From contig JAAVAM010000013.1 of assembly GCA_014804085.1 (NCBI GenBank), forward strand, positions 35,687 to 41,351: DNA of 5,665 nucleotides, written 5' to 3'. The DNA comes from Treponema sp. GTDB taxonomy: Bacteria; Spirochaetota; Spirochaetia; Treponematales; Treponemataceae. The notes beneath the pieces were generated by a model that saw only the letters and a list, made by a program, of their open reading frames with translations, did no database searches and was not told the DNA's origin. A program made the translations under genes and the position numbers. Below, piece after piece: positions 1 to 4,836 of the stretch. Within the stretch, counting starts at the first letter, position 1. Every line of letters starts with the position of its first letter.

Positions 1-89
1 GCGGTCATCACCTTGCAGAAGATGAAGTTGTCGGCTAATGTCGCCCGCTCCCACTTCTGGGCGGACGTCAGTTCTTTTGTGCTTTTCAT
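1..89 (-). CDS. Rpn family PD-(D/E)XK nuclease / putative transposase, N-terminal fragment
   Basis: Only the first 29 codons are inside the window; the gene continues past the left edge. The peptide begins MKSTKELTSAQKWERATLAD and continues NFIFCKVMT. The segment LADNFIFCKVM resembles the opening of the Rpn/PDDEXK_2 family (typically 'l.DdfvFkkvf'), whose members are recombination-promoting nucleases often annotated as transposases and present in many copies in Treponema and other gut bacteria. The catalytic D/E-x-K residues would lie further left and cannot be seen, so activity is unknown. The ATG at 89-87 is preceded by AAGGAG with a 5-base spacer, which fixes the start. The upstream DNA is very AT-rich and holds a possible promoter. 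Family assignment is by short N-terminal resemblance only. Confidence 0.6.
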   Translation of the reverse strand, partial: MKSTKELTSAQKWERATLADNFIFCKVMT

Positions 90-94
90 AGGCA

Positions 95-100
95 CTCCTT
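95..100 (-). promoter_or_regulatory. Ribosome binding site of the Rpn family gene
   Basis: On the minus strand AAGGAG sits 5 bases before the ATG at 89-87. It is a near-perfect Shine-Dalgarno sequence and supports this start codon for the fragment running off the left edge. Confidence 0.7.
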
Positions 101-123
101 GTTTGAAAGTTCTCCGATACCTG

Positions 124-152
124 GTTATAGACATCAAAATGCAAAAAAGTAC
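124..152 (-). promoter_or_regulatory. Possible promoter of the Rpn family gene
   Basis: A -10-like TATAAC (minus strand, 129-124) lies 34 bases upstream of the start codon, which would give a leader of roughly 28 bases. The matching -35 position (about 147-152) reads only GTACTT, a poor match to TTGACA, although the DNA further upstream is A/T tracts that could act as an UP element. The assignment rests on the -10 and spacing alone. Confidence 0.3.
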
Positions 153-190
153 ACTTTTTTATGAAAAAAATTGATTTTTTTAAGAAAATC
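143..190. repeat. Cluster of AT-rich inverted repeats upstream of the Rpn gene
   Basis: Three short inverted repeats follow one another. AAAAAAGT (143-150) pairs with ACTTTTTT (153-160) across a 2-base gap. AAAAAAAT (164-171) pairs with ATTTTTTT (174-181) across TG. GATTTT (173-178) pairs with AAAATC (185-190), so the second and third are mutually exclusive. They could be protein-binding sites, weak bidirectional terminators, or chance in A/T-tract DNA. Nothing ties them to a known regulator. Confidence 0.35.
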
Positions 191-196
191 TTTCTT

Positions 197-212
197 CCCG
201 CTTGGAAGCGGG
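197..212. repeat. Short GC palindrome (7-bp arms)
   Basis: CCCGCTT and AAGCGGG flank a central GG. It lies 9 bases before the large 18-bp hairpin and appears to belong to the same palindrome cluster. No T-run follows on either strand, so it is not a typical terminator. The motif GGAAGCGGG recurs at 248-256 in the loop and right arm of the neighbouring hairpin. Confidence 0.55.
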
Positions 213-221
213 CGGAACGTC

Positions 222-272
222 TTGGAGGGAGGAAACCCCTCTACTCGGAAGCGGGGGGTTTCCTCCCTCCAA
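222..272. repeat. Perfect inverted repeat with 18-bp arms, candidate dispersed repeat or MITE-like element
   Basis: Left arm TTGGAGGGAGGAAACCCC (222-239) is exactly complementary to the right arm GGGGTTTCCTCCCTCCAA (255-272), with a 15-base loop (240-254). An 18-bp perfect stem is far beyond chance for a region this size. Neither side is followed by a T-run, so a simple intrinsic terminator is unlikely. Together with palindromes at 197-212 and 296-314 it looks like one unit of a family of non-coding repeats. That it recurs elsewhere in the genome is inference; no second copy lies inside this window. It sits next to an Rpn-type putative mobile gene. Confidence 0.65.
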
Positions 273-295
273 ACCACCCACCTTCCCCAGCACCG

Positions 296-314
296 CTTAG
301 GGCGCTGCCCTAAG
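296..314. repeat. Palindrome CTTAGGGC-GCT-GCCCTAAG
   Basis: Perfect 8-bp arms (296-303 and 307-314) flank a 3-base loop. It is 23 bases from the 18-bp-arm hairpin and probably part of the same repeat-like segment. No T-run follows on either strand. The segment from the large hairpin through this palindrome to about 326 (ending CCCGCTTCGC) is my best guess for the extent of the repeat unit, but the edges cannot be set from one copy. Confidence 0.55.
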
Positions 315-330
315 AACCCGCTTCGCAGTT

Positions 331-411
331 GACGGCGAGGCTCGGAAGCCGATGAAAATCGCTGTTGCCTAGAGCGAGTGGCTCATGTTCGGCATTGGCG
401 ACAAGAAGTAA
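331..411 (+). pseudogene. Possible relict tail of a plus-strand gene
   Basis: One plus frame reads DGEARKPMKIAVA, an in-frame TAG (370-372), then SEWLMFGIGDKK and TAA (409-411). The protein-like composition, a single internal stop and a hairpin 28 bases downstream are what a decayed 3' gene end would leave. I do not recognise the protein. The region is short, so a chance open frame is a serious alternative. Low confidence. Confidence 0.15.
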
Positions 412-439
412 GCCGACGACGACTGCCACGGCATGTGTA

Positions 440-467
440 CCCGCAGGATTTCCTGCGGGGGATTTTT
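440..467 (+). terminator. Possible intrinsic terminator, plus strand
   Basis: CCCGCAGG (440-447) pairs with CCTGCGGG (452-459) around an ATTT loop, followed by GGA and five T (463-467). The stem is strong but the T-run is short and offset by three bases. No intact plus-strand gene lies upstream, so it would be a leftover of the possible relict at 331-411 or a hairpin with another role. Confidence 0.35.
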
Positions 468-486
468 GAGGGAGATGTGCGCATTG

Positions 487-519
487 CAAAAAAAGCCCCG
501 CTCCTGTGCGGGAGCGGGG
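487..519 (-). terminator. Rho-independent terminator of the pectate lyase gene
   Basis: Read on the minus strand, CCCCGCTCC (519-511) pairs with GGAGCGGGG (504-496) around a 6-base loop, followed by C and a run of seven T (494-488). The 9-bp GC-rich stem plus T-run is a textbook intrinsic terminator. It begins 48 bases after the pectate lyase stop codon and separates that gene from the Rpn gene downstream on the same strand. Confidence 0.85.
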
Positions 520-567
520 AAAAGTTTTCTTTGCGCTAGCAAAGTGCTTCTGTGGTTTACTGCACAG

Positions 568-3211
568 TTAGTTGCTTGTTTGGGTGACCTCGAATTTTAT
601 TTTGCAAATCTTTGTTGCGGATGTTGATGTACCTCGGATTACATAAGTACCTGCATCCAAAATTGTGCCAGTTACCTTTGTTTCATTTTTGTTTGTGTCG
701 ATTAAGAAGATTTCAAAACCAGTTGTAATTGCACCACCATCCTTGTTTGTAAAACTCAAGGTCATCCCTGAATCAAGTTTAAAGAATACTCCTCCTGGAA
801 ATTTACTCTTTGCGTACACATTCGCACCATTTGAGTCGATTTTGCAAGTTACAGTGATGTTATTGTGTGTTTGCACTGCTCCATCATCTTGCTTAGAGAA
901 AACTTTGTCTCCCGTGCCAATGGAGTATTCTCCTGTCGTAACAGCCGTTGTTATCGCGGTCGGATCAAATCCAGCTTTTACCTCCACATTGCAAGTTTCT
1001 ATCAAGTCGCCTACTTTAAATGTAATCGTTGCCTTTCCGGCTTTCACGCCAGTAACTGTTGCTTCATTTTTGTCGTTGAGTGTAACAGTTGCAATACTCT
1101 CCTCGCTTGACTCACAAGAAAGCGTTCCAGTTGTGTCCTTAAGTGTCGCTTTTATCTTTCCCGTTCCACCTTCTGCAATCAACAATTCTGTTTTGTCGAG
1201 TGTCAAACTCGGCTTGCTCGAATCCACCGGATCACCGCCAGTTTCGCCCTCGCCACCGCTTGTTGAGTTTGCCGTTACGTATGTGCTGACGAGTTTTGAT
1301 TTGTACGCAATCAAAGCTTCTTTGAGCGTTTTGATAATGTTGTAGTCTTCGTCGGGATTCGTCGCATTGTGATTTTTGTCGGTTGCCGGCGTGTAGTCGT
1401 TCAGATTGAAGTAGAAATCCGCCGTATCGATAGCACCTTTTCTCATTCGTCCCGCAAAGTTTTCGACATTCGTTTTTGCGTCGTCGGGCGTATCGACTCT
1501 GTATGTGTACATAATCGAAGAATCCGTGTCGAAGTTAGAATATTTTGCTCCGCCGTCAAATGCCACAACCGTTGAAGGCACTTTTTCCTCGCGAGATTTT
1601 GCTTCCCATGCGTCAAAATGTTTCGTCGTGTCAATTCCGAGGCTTGATGACGTAACATTTTTTCCTTTTGTGAGCATTTCCGTTGCGCCATACGGCCAAT
1701 AAGACGTGATGTTTATTGTGTCAACAATTTTATTGTTCCAAGACTTGATTGCTCCGCCCGTTTCGCCACTGAATGTGCCGTAATCGTTTGGCTTGTAGTC
1801 TTTTGTTCCCGCATAAACATCGTTTCCTTGACCCGCGGTGAGCATGGGGAATTTGCAGTTTCTAAAATAGTTGTTCTCAACAAACACATCAGAATCTGTC
1901 GTCGCGCCTGCACCGTACTTTGCGTTTCCGTCATAGTAGTTGTTGTACACGTGCACCGTCATCGTGCGAACGCGCGGGTGTCGGCTATCTGAATGGTCAA
2001 ACCAGTTGTGGTGATACGTGATGTAGTTTGGCCCTGTCTCACCTTTCATTCCACAAAGCGACATTTTTCCTGAGTCCCAGAAGTGAATGTAACTGTATGT
2101 TTGATTTTTTGAGTCGCCTTTCACATCGAGCGAGCCGTCGCCTTTTGCTTGGTCGCTGTCGCTTCCTGTTCCGCCGTAGAAAATGTCGAGGTTGTGAACC
2201 CACGTGTTGAGGTTGTCGGTGTCAAGCGAGATTCCGTCGTCCTTAAAAACCATCACGCCCAAGTTCCTAATTTCAACACCTTTTGTTGTACGACACAAAA
2301 TGCCAAAACCGTGCAACGTCGCGTCTTCGCCCACGCCCTCAATTGTAACATTCATGTCTTGATTTTCTTTGTTGCATTTAACTTGCAAGCCCTCTGCGCT
2401 AGACCCCCAACTTCCGCTTGGGAAGCCCGTCGTGTCGATTTTTCCGATAATACGGATACAAAGCGGGGCAGATGAAGATTTCCACCAGCCGCTCGTGTCA
2501 ACAAGTGCTTGAACGCCAATGAATTCTACATCCCTGTTTTTGGAATCTTTCGTCGTCACTTTTACGGAATTGAAATTGTTGTTGTCAACATACACAACAA
2601 CCGCGCCGTCTTTGAGCGTTCCGTCCGCCTTGTATGCGCCAGGAAGATAGTCGCCCTTGAACGCAAATCCGCTTCGGTCGTGCGCAAGAACGGTTATGCC
2701 CGAAAGTTCGGCACTTTGCGCCGGGTCGCTTGCCAACTCGACTTTCATATCGTAACTGCCTGCCGCAAGTCCCAGTGCATCCGCGCGGAATTTCGTCACC
2801 GTCGTGCTTCCGGCTGTGTCGCCGTAACCACGGATAAGTTCCTTGTCGATTTTTGCCCAGTCGCCGCCCGCTTTTCTCACATAGACATTGTACGTATCGC
2901 TCACATTGGCAGAAACAGGCGACCACTCAATCCAAGCACTTTCAAGCCAACCGCCGCCCTTCGCACTAAACGAACCTGATGCCTGAATTTCTATCGGCCT
3001 TGAAACCACGCCCCCGGGAGTTGACGTGTCAGACCCGCTCCCGCCGGATGTGCCTCCAGTTCCCGAAGAGCCACCGGATCCATCGCCATTCTCCTGCACC
3101 GGAACGCTGACATCTGAACCGTCAGAACAGGAAGTTACCCCCCCCCCATGCACAGAAAACGACCGCCAGCATACACGCAAGCAACCGCGCGGATAATTTT
3201 GTCTTTTTCAT
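568..3211 (-). CDS. Secreted multidomain pectate lyase (PL1 family) lipoprotein, interrupted by a +1 frameshift in a poly-G tract
   Basis: Calcium-dependent pectate lyases cut polygalacturonate by beta-elimination; this one should sit lipid-anchored on the cell surface. The true start is ATG 3211-3209, with AAGGAGG 5 bases upstream. It opens MKKTKLSARLLACMLAVVF, a lipoprotein signal peptide, then enters a run of 10 G. As sequenced, this frame stops at 3124-3122 after 29 residues. Removing one G gives 880 residues with lipobox VTSC (Cys28). Domains, restored numbering: Gly/Ser-rich linker 29-70; FN3-like module about 71-170; PL1 parallel beta-helix about 185-520, with DGSLD (Asp358, Asp362, likely Ca ligands), Lys382 and RHPRVR (Arg410 catalytic, Pro412, Arg415); Big_2 Ig-like domain about 666-747; unrecognised C-terminal beta-rich domain 748-880. 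The alternative uninterrupted frame begins at TTG 3180 without a ribosome binding site or export signal. Family call is firm; whether the frameshift is real is open. Confidence 0.88.
3122..3211 (-). other. Truncated 29-residue product in the frame as sequenced (OFF state)
   Basis: From the ATG with the good ribosome binding site, the given sequence encodes the signal peptide, three glycines from the G run, then NFLF and TGA at 3124-3122. No lipobox cysteine is reached, so this form would not make a lipoprotein or a pectate lyase. It is listed to show what this exact sequence encodes, not as a separate gene. Confidence 0.7.
3138..3147 (-). repeat. Homopolymer tract of 10 G (coding strand), candidate phase-variation switch
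   Basis: Ten consecutive C on the plus strand, read as ten G by the gene. It lies between the hydrophobic core of the signal peptide and the lipobox. Nine or twelve G place the start codon in frame with VTSC and the catalytic domain; ten leads to TGA after four more codons, and eleven to TAA directly after the tract. Poly-G tracts of this length are known hot spots for slipped-strand mispairing in Treponema pallidum and Campylobacter. Confidence 0.8.
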
Positions 3212-3216
3212 AGTGC

Positions 3217-3223
3217 CCTCCTT
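3217..3223 (-). promoter_or_regulatory. Ribosome binding site that decides the pectate lyase start
   Basis: AAGGAGG on the minus strand lies 5 bases before ATG 3211-3209. The open frame of the main protein body can only start at TTG 3180, which has no such site, so this Shine-Dalgarno sequence places the start in the other frame and exposes the frameshift. Confidence 0.8.
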
Positions 3224-3240
3224 ATTGTGAGCTTTCTATA

Positions 3241-3261
3241 ATAATATCTACGTTATATTAT
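3241..3261. promoter_or_regulatory. Inverted repeat in the pectate lyase leader, possible operator
   Basis: ATAATAT (3241-3247) and ATATTAT (3255-3261) are perfect 7-bp arms around a 7-base spacer, 30 bases upstream of the start codon. The 21-base dyad has the size of a helix-turn-helix operator and overlaps several -10-like sequences on the minus strand. I could not find a convincing -35. AT-rich dyads arise easily by chance. Confidence 0.25.
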
Positions 3262-3352
3262 CCGCCGGTTTTTAAAGCGGATTCTGCCCACTTCTTGGAT
3301 TATTCCGCTGTTTTTTGTGGGAATTTGCGCGGGGATTGGCGCAAAACGACTA

Positions 3353-4120
3353 TCAGTCGCCAAAAATCTCCGCCCGATGCCGCGCGCCCAGCGCGTGGAC
3401 GGATTCCGGCAGCGGCGGATTGCCGTGCGCGGCACGGAAATCTTTGAGGTCAATCAGAAAGCGGTTCATCGAAAAATGCTGGAAGACGAACACGCGCTGC
3501 CATGCGCCGGCGGGGCAGGTGGCGCGCAACACGTCGCGGTAGGGCAGGAAGATGCCGTTGCCCTTGAGTTCCGCGTAGCCGACGAGCCACAGTTCCGGCG
3601 CGGGGTTGCGTTCGTCTGCGGCGGCACACAGGGCAGTATGCAGGCGGGCGGTCTGTTCTGCCGTCCATATCTGGCTCGTGCGGATAAGCTGCTGAATGTC
3701 CTCGCCGCCGTTCCGTGCCAGCTGCCGGAGGTGCGCGGTCTTTGCGGTATGCACGGGCGTTTTGTTCAGAATCAGCACGTTCTTGCGGAAGTCGGTGGCA
3801 AATGCGGGATTGCGGGCAAAAAAACCGGCGGCAATCTTTCCGCTCTGCCCCACAAGGTAGCGGTTGTTCTTGGCGAGCTGCTCGTCCTTGCCGGGGTTGT
3901 CGCCAATGACCAGATAGCGGATAATGTCCTGCGGCAGTACGTCGTTAAACGCGCGGTTGTACACGACGGCGGTTTCCAACGGATAGTCGGGCGTGTCTTT
4001 CTGCGCGGCGGCTTTCTGCAACGGGCGCAACGATTCGCCATAGCGCGCATTCCAGGCGGCGCACTGTTCTTTGTATGCGTCCCGGAACGTGCAGAACGCC
4101 TGCCACTGTCCGTCCGTCAT
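3353..4120 (-). CDS. Uracil-DNA glycosylase superfamily protein (divergent)
   Basis: A 255-residue protein with the layout of the uracil-DNA glycosylase fold. GDNPG (73-77) followed by NRYLVGQSGK (86-95) matches the family's first motif (G-x-x-P-G ... PFVGrsG). LILNK with Asn119 matches the conserved 'I-t-N' strand, and QHFSMNR with His215 fits the position of the 'H-P-S' motif, with Phe replacing Pro. Such enzymes remove uracil from DNA in base excision repair, but the altered motifs, especially Asp74-Asn75 and HFS, leave substrate and activity uncertain. ATG 4120-4118 overlaps the upstream acetyltransferase stop as ATGA, and GGGAGGG lies just before it, so translation is probably coupled. 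An in-frame extension to 4468 exists but would overlap the acetyltransferase almost entirely and is rejected. GC-rich relative to the pectate lyase. Confidence 0.7.
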   Translation of the reverse strand: MTDGQWQAFCTFRDAYKEQCAAWNARYGESLRPLQKAAAQKDTPDYPLETAVVYNRAFNDVLPQDIIRYLVIGDNPGKDEQLAKNNRYLVGQSGKIAAGFFARNPAFATDFRKNVLILNKTPVHTAKTAHLRQLARNGGEDIQQLIRTSQIWTAEQTARLHTALCAAADERNPAPELWLVGYAELKGNGIFLPYRDVLRATCPAGAWQRVFVFQHFSMNRFLIDLKDFRAAHGNPPLPESVHALGARHRAEIFGD

Positions 4121-4758
4121 TGTCCCTCCCCGATGACGACGCTGCCGTTGCCGTTGTGGCGCAATATGCCTTCGCGGCGGAAAACGTCGGCGGCGCAGGT
4201 CATCACCACGCCGTCGCAACCCGCCTTTTGGTGGAGCGAGGGGAAAAATGCCTCCGCGCGGCGCAGTTCCGCAAATCCGGCGGCGGCATACACGCGCAGG
4301 GCGGACTGCCATTCTTCGCTCGCCAAAAGCAGCACGGTTTTTATCTGCGCGAACGCCCCGCACAATGCCGCGAGCGACGACAGGAAAAACGGACGCGCGA
4401 GCCGTTTCCCCTGATATTCGGGGCGCAAGGCAAACGATGAGACGTACAGCACCGACCCGTCGCGGCAATGGCTTTTTGTTGCCCGGTGGTTGATTTTAAA
4501 CGGCTTGTCATCCGCGGGAACGCCCCGCCACAGCTCGCTGCAAAAATAACCGGCGTTCACGGCATGCCCCGCCTTGCCCACGGTCTGCACGCTCGAATCC
4601 GAAAGGACAAAAAATCCCTGCGGAAACACGCGCAGTCGGTCATCAAACACCTTGGGCTTTTCTTGCAGCGGCGGAATGAATGCGCCGCGCTCAATCTGCA
4701 TGATCGACGGCAGGTCGAACGGCTGTGCAGGACACAAAATCATATCCCAAAATACCAT
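4117..4758 (-). CDS. GNAT family N-acetyltransferase
   Basis: Up to 213 residues. GNAT enzymes transfer acetyl from acetyl-CoA to an amine; the acceptor cannot be read from sequence. Visible family features: an N-terminal 'AQPFDLPSIMQIERGAF' (11-27), typical of the first strand and helix; the acetyl-CoA motif at 104-121 (LYVSSFALRPEYQGKRLA, where the usual Q-x-x-G-x-G is altered to QGKRLA); and YAAAGF (157-162), the usual end motif. The start is uncertain: ATG at 4758 gives the longest frame, but ATG at 4743 (MILCPAQPFD) fits the usual GNAT N-terminus better; neither has a strong ribosome binding site. It is the first gene of a two-gene operon, its stop overlapping the next start as ATGA. Its promoter is probably in the 71-base divergent gap with the plus-strand PilZ-like gene. 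Confidence 0.8.
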   Translation of the reverse strand: MVFWDMILCPAQPFDLPSIMQIERGAFIPPLQEKPKVFDDRLRVFPQGFFVLSDSSVQTVGKAGHAVNAGYFCSELWRGVPADDKPFKINHRATKSHCRDGSVLYVSSFALRPEYQGKRLARPFFLSSLAALCGAFAQIKTVLLLASEEWQSALRVYAAAGFAELRRAEAFFPSLHQKAGCDGVVMTCAADVFRREGILRHNGNGSVVIGEGQ

Positions 4759-4787
4759 ATTTTTGCGCGCGAAACAACAATTTTTCT

Positions 4788-4816
4788 TTGCCTAAACGCG
4801 CATTATTGAGTATAAT
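4788..4816 (+). promoter_or_regulatory. Sigma-70-type promoter of the PilZ-like gene
   Basis: TTGCCT (4788-4793) and a perfect TATAAT (4811-4816) are separated by the optimal 17 bases. Transcription should begin near 4823, only about 7 bases before the ATG, leaving no room for a normal Shine-Dalgarno sequence. The transcript would be close to leaderless unless another promoter lies further upstream. Confidence 0.65.
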
Positions 4817-4836
4817 AAGAGCGATAAGTATGGAAA
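4809..4836 (-). promoter_or_regulatory. Possible divergent promoter of the acetyltransferase-UDG operon
   Basis: On the minus strand TTTCCA (4836-4831) and TATACT (4814-4809) are 16 bases apart. The -10 shares its central bases with the plus-strand TATAAT, so the two promoters would be back to back on one TATA core. The predicted leader to ATG 4758 is about 45 bases. The -35 is only a fair match. Confidence 0.4.

Larger units (their letters stand above)
90..567. other. Long non-coding stretch between the pectate lyase and the Rpn gene
   Basis: I find no convincing gene in these 478 bases. From left to right it holds the Rpn leader and promoter region, AT-rich inverted repeats (143-190), a palindrome-rich repeat-like segment (197-314), a possible degraded plus-strand gene tail (331-411) with a hairpin behind it (440-467), and the terminator of the pectate lyase (487-519). 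A 64-codon plus-strand open frame at 433-627 runs through both hairpins and into the pectate lyase antisense strand; it has no ribosome binding site and no recognisable motif, so I do not call it. Confidence 0.7.

Noticed and set aside
222..272. The 18-bp-arm hairpin as a CRISPR repeat or attachment site
   Set aside because: There is only one copy, no spacer-repeat periodicity, and no integrase or cas gene in view.
433..627. 64-codon plus frame across the terminators
   Set aside because: It runs through two GC hairpins and into the antisense of the pectate lyase, is Cys-rich by chance, and has no ribosome binding site.
665..1345. 226-codon plus-strand frame opposite the pectate lyase C-terminus
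   Set aside because: Low-complexity Ser/Val/Pro composition typical of the antisense of a Thr/Lys/Asp-rich protein; no ribosome binding site or motif.
568..3180. Pectate lyase starting at TTG 3180 as an uninterrupted 870-residue protein
   Set aside because: TTG 3180 has no ribosome binding site, and the resulting N-terminus MRVCWRSFSV has no export signal although a lipobox VTSC follows at once. The ATG at 3211 has AAGGAGG and a full signal peptide in the other frame.
3271..3309. Possible terminator of the acetyltransferase-UDG operon
   Set aside because: On the minus strand AGCGGA and TCCGCT can pair, but the stem is 6 bp with a 22-base loop and is followed by TTTAAAAA rather than a T-run. 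Too weak to call.
3825..3831. Runs of seven A in the UDG-fold gene and near 4981 in the PilZ-like gene as further phase switches
   Set aside because: Both are short, lie inside intact frames, and show no alternative-frame arrangement like the poly-G tract.
3317..4414. 365-codon plus-strand frame opposite the UDG-fold and acetyltransferase genes
   Set aside because: Antisense shadow of GC-rich coding DNA. It has no recognisable domain, while the minus strand carries clear family motifs in two genes.
3353..4468. 371-codon minus frame extending the UDG-fold protein upstream to 4468
   Set aside because: The extra 116 residues are Arg/Ala/Pro-rich shadow sequence lying over the acetyltransferase; the ATGA overlap at 4117-4120 gives a natural start.
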